Below are positions 48,301-57,149 of a stretch of 64,000 nucleotides of DNA, in pieces (the first letter of the stretch is position 1; each line of letters begins with the position of its first letter). Where the stretch lies: contig LADN01000068.1 in the NCBI GenBank assembly GCA_000961585.1, positions 34,296-98,295 on the forward strand, given 5' to 3'. A program made the translations under genes and the position numbers. The DNA comes from Peptococcaceae bacterium BRH_c4a (GTDB lineage Bacteria; Bacillota; Desulfotomaculia; Desulfotomaculales; Desulfocucumaceae). Under the pieces are notes generated by a model. That model was given only the letters and a program-made list of their open reading frames with translations. It was not told the origin of the DNA and made no database searches.

Positions 48301-49939
48301 TTCTTTCCCAGGAAACAATAATTTCTTCCCGGTTGGCGTCAATGGGAGGGTTGGTTACCTGGGCAAACAACTGTTTAAAATAATTGTATAAAAGCTGGGG
48401 CTGTTCCGATAACACGGCCAGCGAGGAGTCGATGCCCATGGAGCCCACCGATTCAACTCCATTTTTGGCCATTGGCTCCAACAGTTTGGTAAGCTCTTCA
48501 AAGGTGTAGCCGAAGGCTTGCTGGCGCCGGATTACAGTTTCATGATCAGGCGGCACAGCCCCGGGGGCCGGCGGCAGATCTTCCAGTCCCGCCAGATGCT
48601 CATCCAGCCACTGGCGGTAAGGCTGGTCTGTGGCAATACGATGTTTTAACTCTTGATCAGAAACAATCCTGCCCTCTTCGGTATCAACCAGCAGCATACG
48701 CCCCGGACGAAGCCGATCTTTAATCAGCACATTTTCCGGAGGAATATCCAGCACGCCCACCTCCGAGGCCAGAACTATCAAATCGTCCTTGGTGACATAG
48801 TAGCGTGAAGGCCGCAAGCCGTTCCGGTCCAGCACTGCGCCAACAATTTTCCCGTCTGTAAAGGCAATGGCGGCAGGGCCGTCCCATGGCTCCATCAAAC
48901 AACTGTGATATTGATAAAAGGCTTTCTTTTCATCACTCATACTTTCATGGTTTGACCACGGTTCCGGAATCATCATCATGGCCACGTGAGGCAGGGACCG
49001 ACCGGCCAGATGCAGGAATTCCATACAGTTATCAAACATACCTGAATCACTGCCATCCTGATCAATTACCGGAAGTAGCTTGGCCAAATCTTCGCCGAAC
49101 AGTTCCGACCGGCACATGGCCTGGCGGGCATGCATCCAGTTTATGTTCCCCCGCAGGGTGTTGATCTCCCCGTTATGGATTGCATAACGGTATGGGTGAG
49201 CCCTTTCCCAACTGGGGAAGGTATTGGTGCTGAACCTGGAGTGAACCAGGGCAATGGCTGTTTCCATATCCAGGTCATTTAAATCAAGGAAAAAAGCGCT
49301 CAACTGTTCCGGGGTAAGCATCCCCTTGTAAACAATGGTGCGCGATGATAAACTGGCAAAATAGAAGGTTTCCCCTTCCCGGAGGCAGGAGCCGTGAACC
49401 TCTTTTTTAGCGCGCTTTCGAATGACGTACAGCTTGCGTTCAAAGGCCATCTCATCCTCTATTTGCGGATTCCGGGCAATAAATACCTGCCTTATAACGG
49501 GCTGAGACAACCTGGCTGTCTCGCCAAGAGCGTAATCATTAACGGGAACGGTTCGCCACCCCAGAAGGGTCAGGCCTTCCTCCCGGATAACCCTTTCCAG
49601 GATTTCTTCACATGCCTTTTGAAGGGCAGCGGCCCGGGGCAGGAAAAGCATACCAACGCCGTAACTGCCGGCGAGAGGAAGGTGTATGCCTGTTATTGCG
49701 CATTTCTTTTCAAAAAAAGTATGCGGAATCTGCATCAAAATACCTGCTCCGTCACCGGTATTTGTCTCCGACCCCCTGGCTCCGCGGTGGTCAAGATTTA
49801 CAAGAGTGGTAAGCGCCTGGCGCACAATCTCGTTTGATTTCTTTCCTTTGATATTGGCCACAAACCCAATGCCGCAGGCATCATGTTCAAATCTGGGGTC
49901 ATAAAGACCCTGCTTAGGGGGTAAACCATTAATTTTCAT
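45344..49939 (-). CDS. gltB: Glutamate synthase large subunit
   Basis: A 1531-residue alpha subunit. A 21-residue propeptide precedes the N-terminal nucleophile Cys22 of the class II amidotransferase domain ([15 protein letters not shown]). Then come a central domain, the FMN domain ([42 protein letters not shown]), the 3Fe-4S cysteines ([14 protein letters not shown]) and the C-terminal beta-helix of GXG repeats. The start has AGGAGGT upstream. It is preceded by an ANTAR-type leader. With the glutamine synthetases upstream it completes the GS-GOGAT cycle. Confidence 0.97.
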   Translation of the reverse strand: MKINGLPPKQGLYDPRFEHDACGIGFVANIKGKKSNEIVRQALTTLVNLDHRGARGSETNTGDGAGILMQIPHTFFEKKCAITGIHLPLAGSYGVGMLFLPRAAALQKACEEILERVIREEGLTLLGWRTVPVNDYALGETARLSQPVIRQVFIARNPQIEDEMAFERKLYVIRKRAKKEVHGSCLREGETFYFASLSSRTIVYKGMLTPEQLSAFFLDLNDLDMETAIALVHSRFSTNTFPSWERAHPYRYAIHNGEINTLRGNINWMHARQAMCRSELFGEDLAKLLPVIDQDGSDSGMFDNCMEFLHLAGRSLPHVAMMMIPEPWSNHESMSDEKKAFYQYHSCLMEPWDGPAAIAFTDGKIVGAVLDRNGLRPSRYYVTKDDLIVLASEVGVLDIPPENVLIKDRLRPGRMLLVDTEEGRIVSDQELKHRIATDQPYRQWLDEHLAGLEDLPPAPGAVPPDHETVIRRQQAFGYTFEELTKLLEPMAKNGVESVGSMGIDSSLAVLSEQPQLLYNYFKQLFAQVTNPPIDANREEIIVSWERTIGPEKNLIKPEPDSCRQITLKTPILSNEELAKIRHIEREGFKTETLPILFNVAEGSLGMENALEDLCKEADRAIALGANILILSDRGVDSEKAAIPAVLALSGLNHHLIREGTRTRISILLETGEPREVHHFAVLIGYGASAVNPYLAFESLEDMILSGVMNGITYEKALKNYIKAVTKGVVKVMSKIGISAIQSYHGAQIFEIIGINQSVIDKYFTWTPSRVGGIGLSEIAREAELRHQRAFSAQVGQESILDSGSAYQWRHDGVKHLYNPQTIVMLQQSCRNNDYNLFKQYSALLNETHKSVTLRGLFNFKSNLSPVPVEEVEPAEAICRRFKSGAMSFGSISKEAHESMAIAMNRIGGKSNTGEGGEDPARFIPDANGDSRRSAIKQVASGRFGVTSEYLVNSDEIQIKMAQGAKPGEGGQLPGRKVYPWVAKARGTTAGVGLISPPPHHDIYSIEDLAELIYDLKNANHNARINVKLVSEVGVGTIAAGVSKGRADVVLISGYDGGTGASPRTSLSHAGLPWELGVAETHQTLVLNDLRDRIVVETDGKLMTGRDVVIATLLGAEEYGFATAPLVVLGCVMMRVCNLDTCPCGIATQNPELRKKFKGDPQHVVNFMMLIAREMREIMAQLGFRTINEMVGRTDVLEVSQAIDHWKARGMDLSALLFKPDVSEGIGRYCKVQQNHGLEKTLDRQVLLEICQPALERKEPVEARLPIRNINRTVGAILGHEVTRRYGGEGLPEDTIRLYFEGTAGQSFGAFVPAGITMILEGDANDYFGKGLSGGKLVAFPPERSSFVPEENIIVGNVSCYGATSGEAYIRGAAGERFCVRNSGVKAVVEAVGDHGCEYMTGGRVVVLGATGRNFAAGMSGGIAYVLDENGTFPQRCNIEAVLLEKLEKTDEINEVKEMIEKHLKYTRSQRAQWVLDNWTQLAPKFVRVIPKDYKRMMEAIERAHEMGLSGDEAIMVAFEENLKDVSRISGN

Positions 49940-50021
49940 TGTTATGCAACCTCCTGTGCCGCTTTCCCACCTCAGGCGGAGACGGATTAGCCGTTAAAAT
50001 GTGATTTATCCCTTCCGGGAT

Positions 50022-50117
50022 AAAAAAAACCCACCGCACAAACATGGTGTCTATAACCATGTCTTTACGGCGAGCTTCATTGCCCTTTCAATATTCCCCG
50101 GCACTTCATCGGGCCGG
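50022..50117 (-). promoter_or_regulatory. ANTAR-type antitermination leader of gltB
   Basis: On the minus strand, stem P1 (50117-50098: CCGGCCC, loop GATGAA, GTGCCGG, one mismatch) is followed by P2 (50085-50072: GGGC, hexaloop AATGAA with A1 and G4, GCTC). The right arm of P2 overlaps the left arm CTCGCCG (50074-50068) of a terminator, which closes with CGGTGGG (50036-50030) and TTTTTTTT. Binding of an ANTAR dimer to P1/P2 would prevent the terminator. Confidence 0.75.
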
Positions 50118-50143
50118 AATTATTAAGCTATGGGGTATCTCTC

Positions 50144-51481
50144 TTAAAATTTGGTCAGGTATTCTTCAATCTCCCAGGGGTGAACCTGTACACGATACCT
50201 GTCCCACTCTATCTTTTTGGCTTCTGCAAACCTTTCCAGCACATGAGATCCAAGGGCTTCCATTATGACACTGTCCCTGCCCAGTTCCTTCAGGGACTCC
50301 TCCATGCTGCCGGGAAGGCTGCCAATCCCCAGTTCCCTGCGCTCACCATCAGTCATTTCGTAAATATTCCTGTCGCAGGGTGGTGGGGGCATAATCTTCT
50401 TCTTAATTCCGTCCAGCCCGGCCTTAAGGCATACAGCCAGGGCCAGGTACGGGTTGCAAGAGGGATCCGGGCTGCGCAGTTCGATACGGGTGGACAACCC
50501 TCTTTTGGCCGGAACCCGGATTAAAGGACTCCTGTTTTTATAGGACCAAGCCACGTAAACAGGTGCCTCGTAGCCGGACACCAACCTTTTGTACGAGTTT
50601 ATATTGGGGTTGGTTATGGCGGTTATGGCCTTTATATGTTCCATGATCCCGCCCACATAATGCAACGCCGTATCACTGAGCTGATGGGCAGTTCCCGGAT
50701 CATAAAAGGCATTTTTCCCGTTTTGCATAAGAGATTGGTTGAGATGCATGCCTGACCCGGCTATGCCGAATATGGGCTTGGGCATGAAGGTGGCGTGCAG
50801 TCCATGTCTTTGGGCAATGGTACGCACCACAAATTTAAAGGTTACAACCTTGTCTGCAATATCCACTGCGTCCGAGTATTTAAAATCTATCTCATGCTGG
50901 CCCGGAGCCACCTCGTGGTGGGAGGCCTCGATTTCAAAACCCATCTGTTCCAGGGTCATAACCATGTCCCTGCGGGCGTTCTCACCCAGATCCACCGGGG
51001 TAAGATCGAAATATCCGGCCCTGTCATGGGTGATGGTGGTGGGTCTGCCTTCATTGTCTACGTGAAAGAGGAAAAACTCGGCTTCGGGTCCCACATTCAT
51101 GGAATATCCCAGTTCTTTAGCTTCGACGGCAGCCCTTTTCAGCACATACCGGGGGTCGCCGGTAAAGGGGGTCCCGTCAGGGTTATATATATCACAGATC
51201 AACCTGGCTACCGCGCCCTCCTTGGGCCTCCATGGAAACACCACAAAGGTGGATGGGTCCGGCCTCAGGTACATATCCGATTCTTCAATACGGACAAAAC
51301 CTTCAATGGATGAGCCGTCAAACATCAATTCCCCATCCAGGGCCTTATCAAGCTGCTCCACCGTAATGGAAACATTCTTCAGCACTCCGAATATATCGGT
51401 AAACTGAAGCCTTACAAACTTGACGCCCATTTCCTTGGCTAAACTGCGCACATCGTCGTTCGTCAATTGAGCCACCTGCAT
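50144..51481 (-). CDS. glnA: Glutamine synthetase, type I (copy 1)
   Basis: A 445-residue glutamine synthetase with all key parts: [58 protein letters not shown] (metal His kept), [12 protein letters not shown] (flap Glu kept) and [18 protein letters not shown] (metal Glu kept). It makes glutamine from glutamate, ammonia and ATP. The ATG at 51481 has GAGG 5 bases upstream. It has its own ANTAR leader and lies between gltB and copy 2, to which it is very similar. Confidence 0.95.
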   Translation of the reverse strand: MQVAQLTNDDVRSLAKEMGVKFVRLQFTDIFGVLKNVSITVEQLDKALDGELMFDGSSIEGFVRIEESDMYLRPDPSTFVVFPWRPKEGAVARLICDIYNPDGTPFTGDPRYVLKRAAVEAKELGYSMNVGPEAEFFLFHVDNEGRPTTITHDRAGYFDLTPVDLGENARRDMVMTLEQMGFEIEASHHEVAPGQHEIDFKYSDAVDIADKVVTFKFVVRTIAQRHGLHATFMPKPIFGIAGSGMHLNQSLMQNGKNAFYDPGTAHQLSDTALHYVGGIMEHIKAITAITNPNINSYKRLVSGYEAPVYVAWSYKNRSPLIRVPAKRGLSTRIELRSPDPSCNPYLALAVCLKAGLDGIKKKIMPPPPCDRNIYEMTDGERRELGIGSLPGSMEESLKELGRDSVIMEALGSHVLERFAEAKKIEWDRYRVQVHPWEIEEYLTKF

Positions 51482-51516
51482 TAACACCTCTTCAATTTTA
51501 TTAAGGGTCTCTAAAT

Positions 51517-51611
51517 AAAAAAAGGCCGGAACGGCAGGGAAATAAAAACTGTATCACAGTCCTGCTCATGGCCTCGTTGCCCTTCAAGCTCGTGGCACCA
51601 CGCTGTACCAC
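51517..51611 (-). promoter_or_regulatory. ANTAR-type antitermination leader of glnA copy 1
   Basis: Minus strand: P1 is GTGGTAC, hexaloop AGCGTG (A1, G4), GTGCCAC (51611-51592). After 10 bases P2 is GGC, hexaloop AACGAG (A1, G4), GCC (51581-51570). P2 shares bases with the terminator left arm GGCC...GCAGG, which pairs with CCTGC...GGCC (ending 51524) before TTTTTTT (51523-51517); a small ACTGT/ACAGT hairpin sits in its apex. Confidence 0.82.
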
Positions 51612-51635
51612 AGTATTATTAACTTGTCTTGAATA

Positions 51636-51644
51636 AGTATAGCA
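51636..51644 (-). promoter_or_regulatory. Extended -10 promoter of glnA copy 1
   Basis: Minus strand TGCTATACT, an extended -10 element; no good -35 is seen. It places the start near 51629, just before the ANTAR P1 stem. Confidence 0.55.
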
Positions 51645-51687
51645 CAACTCGACAAAAAAGAAAGGGGTTTTTTCAGCCCTTTCTGAC

Positions 51688-51718
51688 AAAAAAATCTCCG
51701 GCAATCTGCCGGAGATTT
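51688..51718 (-). terminator. Terminator after glnA copy 2
   Basis: AAATCTCCGGC and its complement (51718-51708 and 51702-51692) form an 11-bp stem with a 5-base loop, followed on the minus strand by T-residues to 51688. Confidence 0.88.
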
Positions 51719-51720
51719 CA

Positions 51721-51768
51721 AGTCGTCAGTCGTCGGTCGTCTGACGTCGGTATTTAACTGACGACTAA
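51721..51768. repeat. Heptamer array with inverted end after glnA copy 2
   Basis: Four 7-bp units (AGTCGTC, AGTCGTC, GGTCGTC, TGACGTC) at 51721-51748, with an inverted ACTGACGACT at 51757-51766 that reaches the stop of glnA copy 2. Same unit family as at 16460 and 22736. Confidence 0.75.
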
Positions 51769-53096
51769 AATTTCGACAGGTATTCATCCACTTCCCAGGC
51801 ATGGACCTGAACCCGGAAGGAATCCCATTCCTTCATTTTAGCCTCTATGAATTTATCAAATATATGACCGCCAAGGGCTGACTTGATTACCTCATCCGAG
51901 GACAGTTCCTGCACGGCTTCCAGCAGACTGGCCGGGAGACTGTCAATTCCAAGCTCGCGGCGATCACTTTCGGTCATGTGATAGATGTTACGGTCGCAGG
52001 GCGCCGGGGGCTGTATCTTGTTCTTGATTCCGTCCAGTCCAGCTTTCAGGGTGGCTGCAATGGCCAGGTACGGGTTGCAGGAAGGATCCGGGTTCCTCAG
52101 CTCCAGTCTGGTGGACAAACCTCTTTTAGCCGGCACACGGATTAACGGGCTGCGGTTGCGGCCGGACCAAGCAATGTAAACCGGGGCCTCGTAGCCGGGA
52201 ACCAGCCGCTTGTATGAGTTCACCGTGGGGTTGGTAATGGCGGCAAAGGCCCTGGCGTGCTTCATCAGCCCACCGATGTAATACCTGGCGATTTCACTGA
52301 GACCGTCGGAGCTGTCCGCATCATAGAATGCATTCTTGCTGCCTTCAAACAGTGACTGGTGGCAGTGCATGCCGCTGCCGTTGATGCCGAAAATGGGCTT
52401 GGGCATAAAGGTGGCGTGCAGTCCGTGCCGCTGAGCTATCGTCCTTACCACAAACTTGAAGGTAACGATCTTATCGGCCACGTCCAGTGCATCGTCATAT
52501 TTGAAATCGATCTCGTGCTGCCCGGGGGCCACCTCGTGGTGGGAGGCCTCAATCTCAAAGCCCATTTCCTCCAGGGTTAACACCATTGAACGCCGGGCGT
52601 TTTCACCCATGTCCACCGGGGTAAGATCAAAATATCCGGCATTGTCATGGGTTTTAGTGGTGGGTTGTCCGTTTTCATCAACCTGGAACAGGAAGAATTC
52701 GGCCTCCGGCCCTACTTTCATTGTATATCCCAGATCGGCGGCCTCAGCCAGAGCCTTCTTCAGAGCATTACGGGGGCATCCGTCAAAGGGAGTCCCGTCC
52801 GGATTGTATACATCGCACATCAGGCGGGCCACTGCGCCTTCTCTGGGCCTCCAGGGAAATACCACAAAGGTGTCTGGATCCGGCCTCAGGTACATATCTG
52901 ATTCCTCAATGCGGACAAAGCCTTCGATGGATGATCCGTCAAACATGAGCTCGCCGTCCAGCGCCTTTTCCAGTTGCTCCACTGTAATAGCCACGTTCTT
53001 CAGCACGCCCAGAATGTCAGTGAACTGCAGGCGTATGAATTTGACTTGCGCCTCCCTGGCCTTGGCCAGTATTTCATTTTTAATTGCGGTCTCCAC
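51765..53096 (-). CDS. glnA: Glutamine synthetase, type I (copy 2)
   Basis: A 443-residue glutamine synthetase from the GTG at 53096 (AAGGTGG 8 bases upstream). The canonical residues are present: [54 protein letters not shown] and [18 protein letters not shown]. It is more typical than copy 1 at the ATP site (HCH rather than HLN). It lies downstream of an ANTAR regulator gene and has its own ANTAR leader. Confidence 0.95.
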   Translation of the reverse strand: METAIKNEILAKAREAQVKFIRLQFTDILGVLKNVAITVEQLEKALDGELMFDGSSIEGFVRIEESDMYLRPDPDTFVVFPWRPREGAVARLMCDVYNPDGTPFDGCPRNALKKALAEAADLGYTMKVGPEAEFFLFQVDENGQPTTKTHDNAGYFDLTPVDMGENARRSMVLTLEEMGFEIEASHHEVAPGQHEIDFKYDDALDVADKIVTFKFVVRTIAQRHGLHATFMPKPIFGINGSGMHCHQSLFEGSKNAFYDADSSDGLSEIARYYIGGLMKHARAFAAITNPTVNSYKRLVPGYEAPVYIAWSGRNRSPLIRVPAKRGLSTRLELRNPDPSCNPYLAIAATLKAGLDGIKNKIQPPAPCDRNIYHMTESDRRELGIDSLPASLLEAVQELSSDEVIKSALGGHIFDKFIEAKMKEWDSFRVQVHAWEVDEYLSKF

Positions 53097-53130
53097 TGAA
53101 AATACCACCTTCCATGTTTTTTGCTTTATT

Positions 53131-53219
53131 AAATTAAAGCGCCCTCTGCAGGGCGTGAAAAAACAATCACACTCTGTAGAGGGCACCTTTGCCCGCCTGC
53201 CGGCACATCATCGCGCCAG
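53131..53219 (-). promoter_or_regulatory. ANTAR-type antitermination leader of glnA copy 2
   Basis: Minus strand: P1 is CTGGCGC, loop GATGAT, GTGCCGG (53219-53200). P2 is GGGC, hexaloop AAAGGT (A1, G4), GCCC (53194-53181). P2 overlaps the left arm GTGCCCTCT (53186-53178) of a terminator whose right arm is AGAGGGCGC (53147-53139), followed by TTTAATTT. No clear promoter lies between this leader and the ANTAR gene upstream, so read-through is likely. Confidence 0.78.
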
Positions 53220-53244
53220 CTTTTATTAACTTTTATATTACCGC

Positions 53245-53826
53245 TTATTCTTTGAGGTTCTGGGCCAGTATCACAGCTTCGGCCACCTGCCGCATGGATA
53301 TTCGTTTATTCATGCTCTGCTTCTGCATTCTGCGGAAGGCCTCGGCCTCTGATAAACCCATGGTTTCCATCATAATACCCTTGGCTTTCTCCAAAAGCTT
53401 TCTAGTCTCCAGAAGTTCTTTCAATTCCTTTAACTTGCCCTCCAGTTGGACTACCTCGCCGTAAGTGGCAAGGGCCAGCTCAATGGCCGGCAATATGCCG
53501 GCCTCATCCACCGGCTTGGTCAAAAGTGCGGAGATCCGGGCTTCCTTTGCCCTCTCCACCATTGCCTGGGTATAAGCCGCAGTTAAAACCACCACCGGGG
53601 CCAGTTTGTCCTCGTGTATTATTTTTGCTACCTCAAAGCCATCCATCCCCACAATGGCAGAGTCCAAAATCACCAGCTCGGGCTGCCGTGTCCTTACCAT
53701 TTTCAAAGCATTGAGACCATCGCCGGTCTCCCCCACCACCCAATAACCAAGTTTGGTGAGCATAGATTTTAGATTTTTTCTCGAGACGGCATCACTGTCC
53801 ACCAGTACAATTCTCTGCTCAGCCAT
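53245..53826 (-). CDS. ANTAR-domain response regulator (upstream of glnA copy 2)
   Basis: A 193-residue regulator. The receiver (1-120) has DSDAVSRKN, the phospho-acceptor Asp in ELVILDSAIVGMDG, and the Lys in LLTKPVDEAG. A short coiled-coil leads to the C-terminal ANTAR RNA-binding domain (KLLEKAKGIMMETMGLSEAEAFRRMQKQSMNKRISMRQVAEAVI). ANTAR proteins bind paired hexaloop stem-loops in leader RNA and prevent termination. Its gene itself has such a leader, so it may be autoregulated. It lies between glnA copy 2 and the FMN glutamate synthase gene. Confidence 0.93.
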   Translation of the reverse strand: MAEQRIVLVDSDAVSRKNLKSMLTKLGYWVVGETGDGLNALKMVRTRQPELVILDSAIVGMDGFEVAKIIHEDKLAPVVVLTAAYTQAMVERAKEARISALLTKPVDEAGILPAIELALATYGEVVQLEGKLKELKELLETRKLLEKAKGIMMETMGLSEAEAFRRMQKQSMNKRISMRQVAEAVILAQNLKE

Positions 53827-53902
53827 GGAGTCTGCCCCCGTAATTCAAGATATGGTATTATGCCATCACCATTGTGTGATCATTCTTTCTGGAAACACAA
53901 TT

Positions 53903-53982
53903 AAAAAATGCCCTTTCAGGAACCGATAACGATCCCTGAGAGGGCAACTCTGCCAGTTAAATTAGATACACCCTTGTATCTA
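53903..53982 (-). promoter_or_regulatory. ANTAR-type antitermination leader of the ANTAR regulator gene
   Basis: The clearest of the five. Minus strand: P1 is TAGATAC, hexaloop AAGGGT (A1, G4), GTATCTA (53982-53963, 7 perfect pairs). P2 is GGC, hexaloop AGAGTT (A1, G4), GCC (53954-53943). It runs into terminator arm GCCCTCTCAGGGA (53945-53933), which pairs with TTCCTGAAAGGGC (53922-53910), followed by TTTTTT (53908-53903). It suggests autoregulation or cross-regulation by the second ANTAR protein. Confidence 0.85.
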
Positions 53983-54004
53983 CATTATCCTTTTGGATGA
54001 GTTA

Positions 54005-54033
54005 ATTATAACCTCACATAGGAAACATGACAA
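54005..54033 (-). promoter_or_regulatory. Sigma-A promoter of the ANTAR regulator gene
   Basis: Minus strand TTGTCA (54033-54028), 17 bases, TATAAT (54010-54005). The start near 53998 leaves room for both ANTAR stems. Confidence 0.8.
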
Positions 54034-54045
54034 CAGTTTTTTTTG

Positions 54046-55626
54046 CTAACCTAAAATTTGTTCCACTTCGTCGGCATCGGCCTCCATCACATACTTGATT
54101 CCGGTAATTTCGGCAGCCTCCCTGGTAAGTGAAACAAGGTCGTCCCTGGTGATGTGCTGTAAACCGAACTTGCGGGCGCCGCACATGAACTGGCGCAACC
54201 CCTGGGCCAGACGCTCGTAATATGAGTATACGCCGATGGCTCCAACGGGTAGCCTGTTATAATCATCAGCTCCCAGCTTTTCCTTCAGCTCGCTGGCCGA
54301 AACGAAAATCTGTTCCAGTGTTTCGCCATATTTTTTGTACTCGTTGGGAACCTTACCGGATCTGATGGCCTCGCCCACGGTTTTGCCAACCATGGCGGCG
54401 GACAGAGCCGAGCGGGCCATGCCAACGCACTTAACGTAGGGTGCGCCCATGGCAATTCCTTTGAACATATGGTCTTCCAGGGCGAAGCCGCCGGCGATGG
54501 CCACAGGGGGCACATAGGCGCCCCTGGCAGCCAGTTTATCCAGGTACTTGACCAGCAGGGCCTGAATATATACAGTGGGAACTCCCCACTCGTTCATCAT
54601 TCTCCAGGGGCTCATTCCGGTACCGCCACCGGCGCCGTCAACGGTCAGAAGATCCAATTTTGCATCAGAGGCATATTTTACTGCCCTGGCCAGGTCGGCC
54701 GGACGATAGGCTCCGGTCTTAAGGAAAACATACTTGGCCCCGCAGTTGCGCAGCACTTCAACCCTGGACATAAAGGACTCGTACTCCACCATACCAATGC
54801 GGGAGTGGCGCTCAAACTCACTGAATGCGCCGGCTTTGTATGCTTCCTGCACCTTCGGGTCCTCGGGGTTGGGCAATACGATATAGCCCCTGGACTTCAG
54901 TTGCAACGCCCGCTCCAGGGTGTTCAGCTTAACTTCTCCGCCGATATCCTTTGCTCCCTGGCCCCACTTCAGTTCCACGGCATCAACGCCTAATTTCTCC
55001 AGGGCATACTCCTGCACACCCAGTGTGGTATCCTCCACGTTGGCCTGAACTGCTATGAAGCCCTTGCCGTTGTACCAATTCTGGAAGTCCTTGACCCGGC
55101 GGGCCAGATTAGGGGAATGCACTACTTTTCCGTTCTTTATTTCCACGTTGGGGTCCATAGCGCAAACATTCTCACCAATGGCAATACCACAGCCTGATAT
55201 AGCTGTTCCAGCAGCCAGGTGGTCCCAATTATCAGCGGCAACATTGGTGGAGCCCATGGCGGCAACGACTATGGGCAGGTCCAGTTTTATCTGGCCGCTT
55301 GAACCCAGCGCAGTGGTAAGATCCACAGCCGGGAAAATGGCTTTCTCGGGGTCTGGCTCAATGCCGATGGCGCCAACGGCGGTCCCCATTATATTAAAAT
55401 GGGAGTAGTCCACAGGATAGTCTTTTTCCGAGGCGGCAGTAATCTTTCCAAAGGGCTGGGGATACAGCACCTCTTTGGCCCGTATGGCCGATTTTCCCAC
55501 TTCACACAGTCCGGGACAACCGTCCAGGCAAGTGACACACATTCCGCTGTAAGGACATTTGCTTTCCCCGGTGCGGGTGCGGGTAAGGGTTGCTGCAGTG
55601 GCGTTGATACCTTTACTAAAACTCAT
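54046..55626 (-). CDS. FMN-binding glutamate synthase domain protein (archaeal-type GltS)
   Basis: A 526-residue protein matching only the FMN/synthase part of GltB: ELKWGQGAKDIGGEVKL, LTVDGAGGGTGMSPWRMMNEWG and VAIAGGFALEDHMFKGIAMGAPYVKCVG. The N-terminus has a cysteine cluster, CPYSGMCVTCLDGCPGLCEVG, that could bind an iron-sulfur cluster. It has no amidotransferase domain, so it would take ammonia from a partner or act with another subunit. The start ATG has AGGAGG upstream. It follows the divergent glutamine synthetase copy 3 by 19 bases and is probably translated from the same transcript. Confidence 0.87.
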   Translation of the reverse strand: MSFSKGINATAATLTRTRTGESKCPYSGMCVTCLDGCPGLCEVGKSAIRAKEVLYPQPFGKITAASEKDYPVDYSHFNIMGTAVGAIGIEPDPEKAIFPAVDLTTALGSSGQIKLDLPIVVAAMGSTNVAADNWDHLAAGTAISGCGIAIGENVCAMDPNVEIKNGKVVHSPNLARRVKDFQNWYNGKGFIAVQANVEDTTLGVQEYALEKLGVDAVELKWGQGAKDIGGEVKLNTLERALQLKSRGYIVLPNPEDPKVQEAYKAGAFSEFERHSRIGMVEYESFMSRVEVLRNCGAKYVFLKTGAYRPADLARAVKYASDAKLDLLTVDGAGGGTGMSPWRMMNEWGVPTVYIQALLVKYLDKLAARGAYVPPVAIAGGFALEDHMFKGIAMGAPYVKCVGMARSALSAAMVGKTVGEAIRSGKVPNEYKKYGETLEQIFVSASELKEKLGADDYNRLPVGAIGVYSYYERLAQGLRQFMCGARKFGLQHITRDDLVSLTREAAEITGIKYVMEADADEVEQILG

Positions 55627-55645
55627 TTGCGTTCCATCCTCCTAT

Positions 55646-56971
55646 TTAATAATTGGTCAGATACTCATCGGTCTCCCATTTATGCACAGTGGACTGGTAC
55701 CTTTCCCATTCTTCTTCCTTTGAATGGCTAAAGCGGCTGAAAATCCTTTCACCCAGAGCCTCCCGAATCACCGGGTCACCGGCCAGAGCCATTAAGGCCC
55801 CTTCCAGATTCCGGGGCAGACCCTCCTTCCTTACAAGCACCCTCAGTGTCCGGCTTTCCAGGGAGACCTGATCCTGGGGTTCCGGCAGGGAAACCTGGCG
55901 GTTCATTCCGTCCAGTCCAGCCTTCAGGCAGACTGCCAGGGTTAGATAGGGATTGCAGGACGGGTCGGGGCTCCTCAGAACAATCCTGGCACCCTCTCCC
56001 CTTTCGGCGGGAACCCTGATCATGGTGCTTCTGTTCTGGCGGGACCAGGCCGCCAGAACGGGTGCCAGGTCACCGGCAATCAGGCGCTTGTAGCTGTTGA
56101 TGGTGGGATTGGCCACCGCTGTGATGGCCCCGGCGTGATCCAGAATACCACCGATGCAGCCGTGGGCCTCGGGACTGAGATGATATTTCCCTTCACCATG
56201 AAAAATATTATTACCCTGTTTTTTCAGGGAGAGGTGCAGGTTCATCCCTGAACCATTACAACCACCCAGGGGCCGGGGCATAAAGGATGCGTGAAGCCCG
56301 TGCCTCTGGGCAATGGTTCTGACAACAAACTTAAAGGTGGCTATATTATCAGCCATGGCCAGGGCTGATTCTTCCTTTAAAAAAATTTCATGCTGTCCCG
56401 GACCTATCTCATGAAAAGATGTGGCCACATCAAATCCCATTTCCTGAAGGGTTAGCACCATATCCCGCCTGGCGTTCTCCCCCTTGTCCACCGGTGTAAG
56501 ATCGCAGTAGCCGGCAAGGTCGTGGGTGTGCCCTGTGGGACGTCCCTGATCATCCACATGAAAAAGATAAAATTCTATTTCGGCGGCCACCATTGCCGAA
56601 AGGCCCAAATCCGAATACTCCCCCAACACCTTCCTGAGGGCCATCCGGGGGCATCCGTCGAAGGTGCTGCCGTCAGGCTGGCTTATATCGCAGATAAGCC
56701 TGGCCACAGCTCCCTCCCTGGGCCTCCAGGGAAAAACCACAAATGTTGACGGATCCGGCACCAGATATATATCCGACTCCCTGTTTCCCACAAAGCCCTC
56801 TATCACAGAGCTGTCAAACATTACCCTGCCTTCCAGGGCCGTCCCCAGTTCCTCCACCGTCACCGCAATATTTTTCAAAAAGCCCGGTATGCTGGTGAAC
56901 TGAAGCCTGACAAACTTTACATTCTGTTCCCTTACTTTGTCCAGTATGTCTTCCTTGCTGAAGGCCCTCAC
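55646..56971 (-). CDS. Glutamine synthetase-like protein lacking catalytic residues (copy 3)
   Basis: From the GTG at 56971 (GGAGGTG 10 bases upstream) this is a full-length, 441-residue GS-I fold without frameshift. Compared with copies 1 and 2, the metal His of GSGMH is Asn244 (GSGMNLHLSL), the flap Glu of GYEAPV is Leu302 (GDLAPV), and the metal Glu of RIELR is Val331 (RIVLRSPDPS). The DGSS loop is DSSV. Arginines and HEIGPGQHEI are kept, so substrate binding may remain. I infer a pseudoenzyme, perhaps a glutamine or ATP sensor or a partner in mixed rings. It sits between an ANTAR regulator and the FMN glutamate synthase and has its own ANTAR-like leader. Confidence 0.85.
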   Translation of the reverse strand: MRAFSKEDILDKVREQNVKFVRLQFTSIPGFLKNIAVTVEELGTALEGRVMFDSSVIEGFVGNRESDIYLVPDPSTFVVFPWRPREGAVARLICDISQPDGSTFDGCPRMALRKVLGEYSDLGLSAMVAAEIEFYLFHVDDQGRPTGHTHDLAGYCDLTPVDKGENARRDMVLTLQEMGFDVATSFHEIGPGQHEIFLKEESALAMADNIATFKFVVRTIAQRHGLHASFMPRPLGGCNGSGMNLHLSLKKQGNNIFHGEGKYHLSPEAHGCIGGILDHAGAITAVANPTINSYKRLIAGDLAPVLAAWSRQNRSTMIRVPAERGEGARIVLRSPDPSCNPYLTLAVCLKAGLDGMNRQVSLPEPQDQVSLESRTLRVLVRKEGLPRNLEGALMALAGDPVIREALGERIFSRFSHSKEEEWERYQSTVHKWETDEYLTNY

Positions 56972-56989
56972 AAACCGCAGACACCTCCA

Positions 56990-57050
56990 ATAAAAAAATA
57001 AAAAGCCCTGCACAGGCTTCCAGTGAAACCTGCGCAGGACCTCATTGCCC
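56990..57050 (-). promoter_or_regulatory. ANTAR-type leader of the GS-like copy 3
   Basis: Minus strand: P2 is GGGC, hexaloop AATGAG (A1, G4), GTCC (57050-57037). It overlaps terminator arm CCTGCGCAGG (57038-57029), which pairs with CCTGTGCAGG (57016-57007), followed by GCTTTTTATTTTTTT. A P1 stem is not clear: a weak AACT/AGTT stem with a GATGTAT loop lies upstream, but it overlaps the predicted start of transcription. Confidence 0.68.
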
Positions 57051-57071
57051 TGAGTGAACTATACATCAGTT

Positions 57072-57101
57072 AGTATATAATAAAAACCATTTTCAAATCA
57101 A
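57072..57101 (-). promoter_or_regulatory. Promoter of the GS-like copy 3
   Basis: Minus strand TTGATT (57101-57096), 18 bases, TATACT (57077-57072). The start would be near 57065. Confidence 0.6.
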
Positions 57102-57149
57102 CAGTTTGAGTAAAAATATACTGTATACACATTCTCGGCATACATTCAC

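Noticed and set aside
54046..55626. Annotating this gene as a complete glutamate synthase large subunit
   Set aside because: It covers only the FMN/synthase domain; the amidotransferase domain and the C-terminal GXG domain are missing.
55646..56971. Annotating copy 3 as a third active glutamine synthetase
   Set aside because: The fold is there, but three residues needed for metal binding and catalysis are replaced, unlike in copies 1 and 2.
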